From: Chloroflexi bacterium TSY | GTDB lineage: Bacteria > Chloroflexota > Anaerolineae > Caldilineales > Caldilineaceae | Direction of reading: 5' to 3' | DNA: 45,184 nucleotides | Assembly: GCA_019217005.1 (NCBI GenBank) | Contig: JAHBNG010000123.1 | Location: 1-45,184 of the forward strand | Part shown: piece after piece, positions 17,501 to 27,300 of the stretch | How the letters are laid out: each line of letters opens with the position of its first letter | Numbering within the stretch: position 1 is the first letter of the stretch | Position numbers and translations under genes: made by a program | Notes under the pieces: generated by a model | Databases searched by the model: none | Seen by the model: only the letters and a program-made list of their open reading frames with translations | What the model was told of the DNA's origin: nothing

Positions 17501-20500
17501 CAGACCATCTAACCCAAGCCGATTCAGTTCGCGTTCGAATAGATTGGTGTATGGATGGTAAAAGGGATAGAACGTATAGCGGATCCGAAACTGTGCTGTA
17601 CCGGCGTTGGATGGTGCTTCGGTTGTGAAGTAGTTGCCAACTTTGTACTCGCGGATGGGCTTGACGAAATAGGCGCGGTCTGCATCTTGATAGAAAAACG
17701 GACGCTGGGCTGAGTTGAACTGGGGATCTTGATGGGCAACCACCACTGAGAAAGGCGCATTTGCATTGGCCAACAGGCGCCCATTGTCCAGACGGCGGCT
17801 GTTGTTGACCAAAACTTGCAACGCATTGCGATTGCCATCATCATTGGTTAGCAGCTCATTTTTGTAGTGAAGCAACGCAGGCATTTTGAGGCGGGGTTGC
17901 TGGGCAGTCAACTCGGTGATTGCACGTCCTTCCTCGCTATACTTGCTATGCACGATCTGGTACCATCCATTCAGATCGTATAGCTGCACGTCAGACACGT
18001 CACCGTTAAAAATAAATGCCGAGGAATGCCAGGGCCGTCTCCGTTGGTTGAAACGATTGCTGTCGTGAAGCCCATTCATATACTCAACCGCATAGTTGCC
18101 TTTATCGGGTCGCCAAAACTTCATGTCGTCAAATTCCCTTGTGGAGCTGATAAAGGCATCAATCGCTAAGTTGAAGCCTTGAGGCCGTGCCTTAAAGGTA
18201 TAGGCAAACTTTGGTCGCGGCCACGGATGAATCAACTTGCGCTCTGAAACTTTTTGGGCGGTCCACTGTCCATTCTTCAGCACGCTCCAAGCAAGCTGTA
18301 TTTCCCAATATTTGGGCTGTTCCGGCACCGGTCTTGTTGAACTGCTGGGTTCTGCTGCGGGCATCATCTGATCTTTGGCCGGATATTCCGTAAAGACGGG
18401 CCAGAAGAGATGCAGCTTGCGATTATAGACAACTGGGATCAGGTGCTCACCTTTGATGTCCAAATCCACCTGCTCCCAGGGGGTCCAGTATGCGCCATCC
18501 ACAAAACGACGGTGGTAATAGACCGGCGGATTGGCAGCCGTACGCGCAAAGACATGCAGCTCATCGGTTCCTGCTTCTAGATGATGGTAGAAACCACAGA
18601 CCTTCAGATGCGCAATGTTATCTAACTTCTCCACATACTTGAGCATGGCTTCTTCAACATGGTCGTGGGTGATCTCTTTTTGAAGCAGATCATTTTCCAA
18701 CTCTGTGAAAAAGGGTGATTTCCCATCGCGCAATTCTGGCTCGATCCAATTCTCCGGATAAAGAAAAACCTTACGATTCGCTTCCCATACCCGATAATTC
18801 TTCATCCAGCGCCACTGCTCCCAATCGTCGATTTCGCGCGCAATCACCTCTTGATTTTCCAAATTCATCAAGGTTCGCTGCACAAAGAGTTGACTGGAAC
18901 TGATGGCTTGCTTAATACGAGAGGTCAGTTGACAGGCGCTCATCTCAACATCGATCAAGAAATAGGCAAACAGATCATTGGCGTCCATCGGCTGTTTGCC
19001 ATAATCGTTCACCCACTGGCGCAGCGCAGCCGGCGGATTGGCGATCAAATAGCTGACCAGCGCCATCCGCTTTTTCTCCCGAATTTCATCTTGCAGCGGG
19101 GCCGCAATTCGTAACCATTGCTCATTTTCATAACGAGCCTTAGCGGCCTCTTTCATCGCCTGGGCGTCTGCTTCTGTGACCTCTGCCGCCGACCAGGCAA
19201 TGATGTTTTCAGCTGTGATACCGGCTTTTTTCAAGATACCAAAACAATCTGCCAGACGATAGTAGCTCTCGATGTCGGTATAATCGTCTGGGTATTGGAG
19301 CTGAAGATGGGCGTTCAGCGCATCCAGATCATTTCGATCCCACCCCGTTAGAGCTGCAATTGCATCAAAGGAGTCGGCCTCAGTGGTACCCTGATCGATT
19401 GCCTCTAGAATTTCCAAGAAGGAGTTTGCGGCTGGCTCGGGGAATCGGGCTTTGAACTTGAGCAACCGCACCAGATTGAACCAGGCGGTTACTGGAACTG
19501 AACCTTGATTCGATTTGACTGGCAGTTGGGCCAGGTCGGGCGTGTTGGCAACGGTTGGATTGCTCAGCAGCCATTTTAAGTCACTGCTGTTTATGTTGAG
19601 TCCCTGGATGATCAATCCGAGTTTATGCACCAGTTCGAGCGCATCAAACTGTGGACCAAACTCGGTCTCATTGATTTGATGCGTGTATTCACCGTTTGAA
19701 TTATTTCTCTCCAGCAGTTTTGCTGTCTGAAAGAGTTGCAGCAGGGTTGTCGCTTGCACGGAGATCGACAGAATATCTGTGGCCTGTTCATTCTCGATGT
19801 TGAACCAGTTGGCCACTTGTTCCCGGATGCGGTTGTTACTCAAATCGGTATTGAGCTCTGATAAGACATAATCATACCGCTCTTGTCTCTCTGTCTCGCG
19901 GGCTTCTTCGGTGGCACCCATGAGCGCGCCCAATCGGGTTTTGGCGTCAGCCGGATCGGCCACAAACGCAAAATGTTGATCGATAAACTGGTTCCGTTCA
20001 GCATCTGAACCGGGCCACTGGCCATTGATCAGCTGCATTGCTCTTGCCAATTCATCGGGCATGGCGAGCGTGACTTGTTTGGCCAAAGAGCGTTCGATGA
20101 CTTCCTCTTTGGTGTCGCTGGTATCGAATAGCTCGTCCTCTATTTTTTGCCGCTCTTGTCGCAGGCTTGTCAGTCTCTGTACAATCAGCTCAACGCTCAT
20201 GGCTGCGGGTAGATCGGGCTTAAAATTGAGCAGATAATCCAGTTCCATCAAGGAGATGCGCGTTGATTGAATAACCTCGAGATCGTCGATTAAACGCTGC
20301 GTCTCTTGAAGCCCAACAAATGGATCCACCTGCACACGAAACGTTTCGTCATCAGCTGAAAATCGACCCGTGATGGACAAGAATTGCAGCAGATCGGGCA
20401 CAGACAGCTTCAATGCTTTTGCGAGCGTCCCGTAGCGATAGAGAATGGTGAGGAAGGACAACTGCAAATTCCTACTTGCAGGAATCAGCGGAGTGCCATT

Positions 20501-23500
20501 CTGTGCTTTGAGCGCCAACAGTACGTTCAAGTCCGGCTCAGTCATTGCCAGGCTAGCGGCGACGCTCGAGATGTGATCGGCAATCACATTGGTTGTGTTG
20601 GCGTCTGTCACATGAGAGATTTCGAAGACAGGGTTCAGCGGGTTCTGCACCGTGCGATTTAGGAAAATCTGCTGATAGAGCGCCTCTTCCTTGCTGTCAG
20701 GGGTAGTGCGATCTTCTCTATTGATATTTGCGTAGAATGAGAGCAGAGACTCTGTTGTCAAATTCAATCTCTCTTGCAATCTTCTAAAGCGATAGAGAGC
20801 GGCCAAGGCTGGATTATCAAGTTGCCCATTCCCAACGGCTGGATTGCGGAGGAGAAGATCCAACTCCCACATGGACCATAAATCACTTGTCCTGCGCCAC
20901 AGACGAATAAAGCGATGCGCGCGGTCTAGCCTTTGAATCGTCAAATTGGTCAGCGTCTGCTGATCAATATCGCAATCGTCGGTCGGTCGGTCGATCACAA
21001 TCCGATTGACGCCAGAATTGACAAACCGAACATCAAGCAAATCCAATAATTCGCGATATGTCAACGTCGATTTTTCGAGAAATAAGCGAACCTGTGCGAG
21101 ATCGACTGCGGGATTAGCCGTGTCCCAAAAAACTGACTGGTTGCCTGTGTCCGCTGTGGCAATCAAAGATTGCTCCGTGGCCGGAATCCCGAAGAACTCA
21201 GCCGCAATCTGGGCATCGTTGGGCATGGATGGGGCGACGGCTCGGTTCTGAAATGTCTTCATCAATTCCGCGCGACGAATGCCCAAATGTTGTAGATAGA
21301 TCTCGGCTTCCTCTCGCCACAGATCGAAGGGCAACCCAACGGGGAACTGAGCATTTTTTAATGTACCCGTATAGACCGCTTGATTGAGGTGCTCAGGTGC
21401 GGCAAGGAGTTCTTCTGCGCTCAGCGTTGTCTGTCGCGCGATGCCGGTCGGTACAATCGCTTCTTCCAAGATCTCGCAGACCAGATCAATATAGGGCAGC
21501 GGCGTATTTGTGTTTTCGCAATTGAGCTTGATGGTGCCCAAATCGGCTCTGCGTTGCAAGAGAATGTCTTTGGCTGACTGGCCAGCAGGAAGCGCATCTT
21601 TCTCATTGAGCCAACGCAATAGATCCACCAGATAGGCTGCTGGGCTGTAGACAGAATTGCAATGTTCGCAATCGCAGTAGTCTAAAGAACCAAATAGGCT
21701 CTCTAAATTCGGAAAACTTTGGAATTTCTCTTTTTCTTCCTCGGTCAGCGTAAGGGATTGAATCGCCGTGGGCGTGACGTGATTGAAGGCGATATTATAC
21801 TCACCCAGTTTCGCCAAAACCATTGCATAATTTTGTGCCGCCTTGTCATAGGTCACTTTGGCTTCGATTGGACTGAGGCTGCCATCGTCTACGGTCTTTT
21901 CGACAAACCGCTGTTTTCCCATAAAGTAGATCTGAGACGATGAATGGAGATCGTTCTTCAAAAGCTCGGTGGCCGTGACCTGATTGGGGGCCAGATTGAG
22001 CGTGCGCTGCATCAGCTTTAGCTCGCCTAGGGCCGCATCGGCATCGCTGAAGACATCCAGAATTTCTACGCCTTTTTCCTGGACGTATTGATCCAGATGG
22101 ACCGTGCGCAGGTCCAGTTCGGGCTGTTTATCGACGAATTGAACGATTTCGGGGCCGTGATTCAGCGGAACGTCTGCCTCTCGATTGATGCGTGTGGCAA
22201 AGGCTGTCGTTGGATAGGCGTGCTCAATCCGATCCATCAAAATCGTGGCATAGATTTCCAACTGCTCTTCCTCTGTATCACCGTCCAAATTGTCCGGGAT
22301 GGGAGATTCATTGCCGCCACCTGCCGCATGAATCTGCTCTTTCCATTCCTCCAGATCGAGCTTGGCCCATTCCCGCACCGCTTGAAATCGACTATTCTGC
22401 CCGGTATTCGTTTTCATGTGACGGACAAAGGGAAGATGATTCTTTGCGATCTGCCCCACCTCTAATGTCAGCTCTACATCCTGTTTTGTTGGTTCGTCCA
22501 GAGTCCCCCGATCGATGGCGGCTTGCCAGAAATCCTCGGTCGTATCACCAAATTCTAAATATAGATCGACAAACTGATCATACTTGGCGGTATCCAGTTC
22601 GGTTATATCGAGAAGAGATCGGATGCTGGCTTTGCCAACTAGATAGGGCTGCTCAAGCGTACGCTGAAGGCGGAGCGACTTGAGTTGTTCCAGAATCATA
22701 TCCAACCGCTTCCGAAACGTTTGGGGGATATCGTTTGCTTCGAGCCCTTGTTTCAATGTGTCTTCCAGGAGTGCTGGCTCCATCGACGCAATGCCATCGA
22801 GTGTATTTTCAACCAGCCGGTCGATGTGTTCGAAGTTGCGACTGCTCTCGACCAGATCACCTGGAAGATTAGTCGGTAGATTTTGGTAAAGAATGGCAAA
22901 GAAGATCTCGGGTGCAATAGATGTTGCATTGGCCAGGCGATGTGCAAGCGCAATGCGCATCACCACTTCGCTGCTGATGCCGCCTTCCCGCGCTAGAAAT
23001 GCAATATCCTGATGTTCATCATTCTCGATTAGTTCGCTCCACGACAAGCCGTCCAAGAGGGGGCTAAGTTTTTTGACGATGTCCGCATAGAGCGAGGTGC
23101 CTTTGAATGAGGTATCGCCATCGATGAAATTGGCCCAGGCGATCTTCCCTGGCCGCGTAATAGTATTCGAAGCGAAGAGCAGATTATTCTGCCGATCAAA
23201 GACCTTGACCACCAAATGGAACGATGGCTTGATCTGCTTTTTGCCACTGGGCGGATCGTATTGCACATCATAAAATCCGTTGGCTTGAGTTTTGCTCTCG
23301 CCGAGTAGCGTTTCGGTACGCAACGTTTTTTCGAAGACGCGCACAATTGCCCCGGCGATCCCCTGCTCAACATCATTGCGCACTGAACCGCGCACCCGAT
23401 ATTTCTCCTTTGGGGAATCGAGCACGTTCGCTTCCTTCAACTTTTGATTGAGAAGATGCGCAGTCGCCTTATCCACCTCGCCCGTTACGGGGAGCCGATT

Positions 23501-23665
23501 GGTGGCTTGGAGTTCTTCGAGCACCTTGCGAGTTGCTTTGCCAAAACGACCTTCGGCCATGTCTTTCTCCGCAACAGGCATTTTTAGGAACTCTAGTGCT
23601 GTATGCAGATCCTGTACTGAATTGCGCTGCATGTTTAGGCGGATTGGAAAGGTTATTTTTTTCAT
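14564..23665 (-). CDS. Tc toxin A subunit (TcA-like), 3033 residues
   Basis: This is the receptor-binding, channel-forming subunit of an ABC-type Tc toxin complex. Residues about 10-75 look like a peptidoglycan-binding domain (RFGKATRKVLEELQ, LPVTGEVDKAT). Residues 86-170 resemble a carboxypeptidase-regulatory-like beta sandwich. At about 658-683 is the diagnostic CDCEHCNSVYSPAAYLVDLL segment of TcA/VRP1 proteins. The neuraminidase-like region begins with NYRVWEANRKVFLYPENW near 1617. After about 2320 comes the TcB-binding/channel part, with a long coiled coil (2425-2460), a hydrophobic stretch GIALGYILAGGL (about 2485-2500), and a beta-rich C-terminus. It is longer than the usual ~2500 residues, mostly through the N-terminal additions. 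The ATG at 23665 has AGGAG seven bases upstream. It follows the small gene at 23696 by 30 bp and overlaps the nucleotidyltransferase gene. No frame break. Confidence 0.93.
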   Translation of the reverse strand: MKKITFPIRLNMQRNSVQDLHTALEFLKMPVAEKDMAEGRFGKATRKVLEELQATNRLPVTGEVDKATAHLLNQKLKEANVLDSPKEKYRVRGSVRNDVEQGIAGAIVRVFEKTLRTETLLGESKTQANGFYDVQYDPPSGKKQIKPSFHLVVKVFDRQNNLLFASNTITRPGKIAWANFIDGDTSFKGTSLYADIVKKLSPLLDGLSWSELIENDEHQDIAFLAREGGISSEVVMRIALAHRLANATSIAPEIFFAILYQNLPTNLPGDLVESSRNFEHIDRLVENTLDGIASMEPALLEDTLKQGLEANDIPQTFRKRLDMILEQLKSLRLQRTLEQPYLVGKASIRSLLDITELDTAKYDQFVDLYLEFGDTTEDFWQAAIDRGTLDEPTKQDVELTLEVGQIAKNHLPFVRHMKTNTGQNSRFQAVREWAKLDLEEWKEQIHAAGGGNESPIPDNLDGDTEEEQLEIYATILMDRIEHAYPTTAFATRINREADVPLNHGPEIVQFVDKQPELDLRTVHLDQYVQEKGVEILDVFSDADAALGELKLMQRTLNLAPNQVTATELLKNDLHSSSQIYFMGKQRFVEKTVDDGSLSPIEAKVTYDKAAQNYAMVLAKLGEYNIAFNHVTPTAIQSLTLTEEEKEKFQSFPNLESLFGSLDYCDCEHCNSVYSPAAYLVDLLRWLNEKDALPAGQSAKDILLQRRADLGTIKLNCENTNTPLPYIDLVCEILEEAIVPTGIARQTTLSAEELLAAPEHLNQAVYTGTLKNAQFPVGLPFDLWREEAEIYLQHLGIRRAELMKTFQNRAVAPSMPNDAQIAAEFFGIPATEQSLIATADTGNQSVFWDTANPAVDLAQVRLFLEKSTLTYRELLDLLDVRFVNSGVNRIVIDRPTDDCDIDQQTLTNLTIQRLDRAHRFIRLWRRTSDLWSMWELDLLLRNPAVGNGQLDNPALAALYRFRRLQERLNLTTESLLSFYANINREDRTTPDSKEEALYQQIFLNRTVQNPLNPVFEISHVTDANTTNVIADHISSVAASLAMTEPDLNVLLALKAQNGTPLIPASRNLQLSFLTILYRYGTLAKALKLSVPDLLQFLSITGRFSADDETFRVQVDPFVGLQETQRLIDDLEVIQSTRISLMELDYLLNFKPDLPAAMSVELIVQRLTSLRQERQKIEDELFDTSDTKEEVIERSLAKQVTLAMPDELARAMQLINGQWPGSDAERNQFIDQHFAFVADPADAKTRLGALMGATEEARETERQERYDYVLSELNTDLSNNRIREQVANWFNIENEQATDILSISVQATTLLQLFQTAKLLERNNSNGEYTHQINETEFGPQFDALELVHKLGLIIQGLNINSSDLKWLLSNPTVANTPDLAQLPVKSNQGSVPVTAWFNLVRLLKFKARFPEPAANSFLEILEAIDQGTTEADSFDAIAALTGWDRNDLDALNAHLQLQYPDDYTDIESYYRLADCFGILKKAGITAENIIAWSAAEVTEADAQAMKEAAKARYENEQWLRIAAPLQDEIREKKRMALVSYLIANPPAALRQWVNDYGKQPMDANDLFAYFLIDVEMSACQLTSRIKQAISSSQLFVQRTLMNLENQEVIAREIDDWEQWRWMKNYRVWEANRKVFLYPENWIEPELRDGKSPFFTELENDLLQKEITHDHVEEAMLKYVEKLDNIAHLKVCGFYHHLEAGTDELHVFARTAANPPVYYHRRFVDGAYWTPWEQVDLDIKGEHLIPVVYNRKLHLFWPVFTEYPAKDQMMPAAEPSSSTRPVPEQPKYWEIQLAWSVLKNGQWTAQKVSERKLIHPWPRPKFAYTFKARPQGFNLAIDAFISSTREFDDMKFWRPDKGNYAVEYMNGLHDSNRFNQRRRPWHSSAFIFNGDVSDVQLYDLNGWYQIVHSKYSEEGRAITELTAQQPRLKMPALLHYKNELLTNDDGNRNALQVLVNNSRRLDNGRLLANANAPFSVVVAHQDPQFNSAQRPFFYQDADRAYFVKPIREYKVGNYFTTEAPSNAGTAQFRIRYTFYPFYHPYTNLFERELNRLGLDGLLNRKIQVEPDGIYPFNHFEFRSTYSPQQLVRASNNREHVDFSFEGAYSLYNWEMFFHAPLMIACRLNQNQRFEEAMQWFHYIFDPTRIGSEPSPQRYWITKPFYHSNRADYRQQRIDNLLELINKRSPIHEKQVDAWRESPFNPHLIARWRPVAYQRTVVMKYIDNLIDWGDYLFRQDSIESINEATQLYILAAEILGPRPEKVPAVSPVGDKTYNELEADLDTFGNALIEIENTLSPPAKLTRAKEATESLPRLDTLFYFCLPHNDLLLKYWDRVEDRLFKIRHCMNIEGIVRQLPLFQPPIDPALLVKAAAAGLDLGSVLNDLNTPLPHYRFQIMMQRATEFCNEVKTLGNALLSALEKRDAEALALLRSSQEVRLLEAVRDVREQQIAEANEQLEGLKQTKIVTETRRDYYRDRDYMNAWEITSVTLSGASALAETGIALGYILAGGLRFIPDFVIGASGFGGSPQATGRTGGDDFSDAAEKAVKTLSAIARAADKFASMASTQGSYQRRAEEWDFQRDLAEKELEQIERQIAAAEIREAIAKHELRNQTIQIDHAKSVDDFMHRKFTNQALYDWMISQLSAVYFQSYQLAYDMAKRAEQCYRHELGIRESSYVKFGYWDSLKKGLLSGEKLGFDLRRLEAAYLEQHRCELEITKHISLEQVAPLSFLQLKEAGTCTVELPELLFDMDYPGHYMRRIKSVRITIPCVIGPYTSINCRLTLTSNSIRTSNVVGSDFERQNDDNRFVDQFASVQSIATSHARNDGGLFELNFRDDRYLPFEYAGVISTWQIEMPQENNQFDFGTISDVILHVDYIARDGGALLQSAAQASVAATLPSAGVQLFDIRREFATEWHRSLNPIGDIDQVLSINIKQEHFPFLARAGQIQVSKIELIGNLADGVNYEVSINPLWAEDNPANLAEDGLFGDAHHMERSAPAGSPWTIGEWNLKIRQTGASDFQSLDINEIKTMFMVLHYAIG

Positions 23666-23695
23666 AGTTTTACTCCTAAACTTTTCGGATAAGCA

Positions 23696-24295
23696 TTAAG
23701 AGGAAGTCGTCCACTGCTTTCCCCAACCATTCAAACTTATGATTCCCATAGAATCGACAACCAACCATGACATGCACTCGGCAGCGTCAATAAAAATGCC
23801 ACGATCGACCTTCTCCGCAAGCAATGGCGGAACCCAGCTAATGAGACACAAATCACCATATGCTTCCTCTATATTGCAAATATCAACCCAGCAATCCCAC
23901 GGAGGCATACAATCATCATCGATAAATCCATCGGTTTCGGGCGTTATGGCTCCATCAAAAAGCGACTTTGCCCAATCCGTCACCAATAATGCCTTAGGTC
24001 GAGTCAACTCGGTTTCTAGCATGCCCGTTATTTCCTTGGTGCCGTGGCTGTGGGCGGTCCGTAACTCAATAAACTGAGAAAATGCCTCGCTTACATGCGA
24101 AGATGGGCTGGTATGGCAAGACTTTGGGAACACCTTGGCTGCTGCATTCGCGAGTATTGGGCTACGAAATGCCTCCCCAGGATCTTCTGTGGTCCATTCT
24201 GGTTCATGACGGTATCTAAACCACTCTAAGCAATTGCTTAGCCGTTTGCGAATTCTATCCACCGTTAGACAGTTCGTACCAATTGTCTGTGTCAC
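23696..24295 (-). CDS. Hypothetical protein, candidate immunity protein of the Tc/Rhs toxin
   Basis: A 199-residue acidic, cysteine-bearing protein I cannot place in a named family. The second half (FIDDDCMPPWDCWVDICNIE, LISWVPPLLAEKVDRGIF, CMSWLVVD) has the Trp- and acid-rich look of soluble immunity or effector-binding proteins. It starts at a GTG (24295) preceded by a G-rich stretch. It lies 98 bp after the end of the Rhs fusion gene, whose C-terminal domain is lysine-rich, and 30 bp before TcA. This is the slot where polymorphic toxins carry their immunity gene. That role is inferred from position and charge only. Confidence 0.6.
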   Translation of the reverse strand: MTQTIGTNCLTVDRIRKRLSNCLEWFRYRHEPEWTTEDPGEAFRSPILANAAAKVFPKSCHTSPSSHVSEAFSQFIELRTAHSHGTKEITGMLETELTRPKALLVTDWAKSLFDGAITPETDGFIDDDCMPPWDCWVDICNIEEAYGDLCLISWVPPLLAEKVDRGIFIDAAECMSWLVVDSMGIISLNGWGKQWTTSS

Positions 24296-24393
24296 TTGAG
24301 ATACCCCCTGTCGTTCAGTCGATTGAGCTTCAACTGCTTAAAATGTCGCATCGTATTCTCCGCAAGTATATTTTGTAACTTTATTACCAAACA

Positions 24394-27300
24394 TCATTTT
24401 TTGGGTATTGTAACACCATGTTCCGATAAAACTTTGAGCAGTTGTTGAGCTAGATCATCGTCAAATTTGCCCACACTATCGAGCAGTGCCTGTTTGGCAT
24501 CTGGAACTTGATCTAAAAATCGGAAACGAGGGTTTTTAAGCTGTGTTTTCAGGGTTTTTGCAACATCACTGGCATTTTCCCCTTTACCCAATCTCTTGTC
24601 CACAACCTTTAAGACGTTACGAATATTTTCTTTGAGCCCACGCTGTTGCAGCTCAGTCAACTTATGCGTCAGTGGGAGTGTTGGTCTGTCTTTGAGATGG
24701 CTTTTAAACCCTCCTTCAAGCTGTCGGACTGCTTCCTGCATTTCTCCTGGGTTTGCTAATGTCTTTTGTTTGTCAAAACTTGGAACACCACTGATTTGGT
24801 CGCTGTCCACCCGCTTTGTCGCTTTTTCAGTGGCTGTTTCTGATGCTTCTTTTGAGGTTTCTTCAGTGATTTCTTTCGCATTTTTTTTCGTTAGTTCACC
24901 GGCTGCATCATCAACTGCGTCGCTTGCCGCCTTACTGGATCCCTTTAGTTTTTCGACGATCTTATCTCCACCCTTTTTTAGCAAAACACCCGCCGCATCG
25001 CCACCAACATTGCCCAATCCGCTTTTTACCAGATTGTCAGAAAAATCACCTTTTCCTAAGGCTGTGTCCAAAGCAGCGTCCCCCGTTGTTCTTAAGGTAA
25101 GTTTGCCTCCATATATAGCTGCTTTTACCCCGATCTTGGCTTCCGTTGATCCGGGAATTATGCCAATGGTCGAATTGACGACCATATTCTTTGCGAATGT
25201 TCCGATGATGCTAAAGTCCTTATCCCCTGTTGCTTTGGCTATTCCGGCCTCCACGGCGGTTTCCCCTCCAGAGGTAAGTGCTTTATATCCAAGATAGACC
25301 ACGACTGGAACGAACCAGGCTGGCCCACCCGTCGGATCTTTGGCGATGAGCGGGTTGTTGAGGGCATAAAGATAAACATTCGTTGCATCTTTCAAATATA
25401 GAGGGTCTGGCCTTGTCCACCTCCCCAACCACGGCGCATAATAACGCGCACCATGATAATAAAACCCACTCTCCTCATCCCGCTCCTTACCCGTGTAGCG
25501 ATAGCGTTTGGATGGCACCTGTACCTGGCTGCGCACGGCTTGATACGCCGTTGCTCCATAAGGATAATATTCCTCATAGGAGATGATTTGACCTCCGCCA
25601 TCTAGTTCCAGGATGACAGAACCGAGGTGGTTGCTCAAGTGGTATCGGAGCAACTGGCTGGGCGAACCATCGTTGCCCTGTGTACGTGTCTCGACCAAAA
25701 CGATACGCTGTTGGTCATCCATCGCGTGTAGCGTTTCGCGTTCCAGCGTGACTGTGTTACCCGCACCATTGAACTCGCGATATGTCTCAAAGTCGCCGAG
25801 ATAGAGACGCTCGCTGGTACGCGTACCGTTCTGGCGTTCAATCACTTTGCGCACGCGCTGGCCCGTCGCGTCGTACTGATAGAAAGCCGTACCGCCACCC
25901 CCTAAATCGACCTGCTGCAACTGGTCGGCGTAATCCCAATCCATCTGCGGTAGGTGCGGCATGGAGGTCATATTGCCGTGGACATCGTAAGTATATGCTT
26001 CGACTGCTCCACTAATCGTTGTCTGCGTCAGTCGGTTGTTCACGGAGTTTGTGTCGAGAGAACTGGTTTCGTTAAAGTTAAACGCACGCGTCCAGTTACC
26101 GTTGTTGGCGCTGTGAATCAACTCGAGGATATTGCCAACACCGTCATAGATATACTCTTCTCTATAGTGCCGCATAGCCGCGCCATTATGAGGGTGGGGC
26201 AAGCCCGTGCGAAATTGATCGTTCCAGCTTATTTGCGGCTGGGCAACTTGACCAATATGCTCGCGCCCTGTTGCCTCAGTTAGTCGATAGAGTGCATCGT
26301 AAACATAGTCCGTACGCGGCTCGACCACGGCGTTATTGAAGTAAAAAGCCTGCTGGGCGTCGTCGCGAACTGAGGTGATATTGCCAACGGGGTCGTAGAT
26401 ATAGTGTAAGTCTTGCAACACAGCAACTCCACGCGTCGTCCGTAGACGAGTTAAGCGGAAGATGTGCGGGTCGTAGGTGTATTCGGTCACTACACCATTG
26501 CCGTATTCGATGCGCCGACGCTGTCCTCGAGAATCATAGTCAATGTTGTTGACAAATTGGGTCACAGTCGCTGCACCACGCAAATTGGCCTCAACTGTCT
26601 CCAGCAGATTGGCTTCGTTGTAGCGCGGATGGATGACGCTGTTATCGGGCGTCGTTAGCGTAACAGGACGATTAAGCGCATCATAGGTCATTTGATTGAT
26701 GAAACTTTCCGTATTCAGCGTGGGATTGTTTGACCAATCAGGTATGTCTCGATAGTTCGTTGCGAATTGGCGCGTACTGCGCAGTGGATTCTCTTTGAAA
26801 TCATATACGTCATGAGTGATCACGCCTGCACCGTCAAACTGCTGGAAGATCTGGCCGCGATGATTCTGGGCGTTCCCCTGTGCCTCGCCGTAGACGGTGC
26901 GTTGCACAAGCCGCTCGCCATTGACATCGGCCACAAAGAGATCGGTTGGCCGCTGTAACGTGTCGTAGACAGGGCGGAGCGTGTGGCCGCGCTCGTTCCA
27001 GCGGCGTAACGGATTGCCCACCACGTTCAGTAACATGTGGCGTGTGCCTGCGTCCATGCTGTGCTGAAAGAGTAAATTGCCAACCATATCGTAACCAGTG
27101 ACGCGTTGGCTGTTGTTGTGCAACATGTAGTCCATAACCTCACGGTCCAGCGCGTCGCTGACGGCAAGCTGCTTGTCCTCGATGTCAAACTCAGTACGCG
27201 TGGTGAACTGCTCGTTACCACCGTTGTTAGCGATGGATAGGACCGTACGTCCCAATGAGTCTAAGTGGGCAATTGTGGGAGTTCCAGCGTGGGCAGCCGC

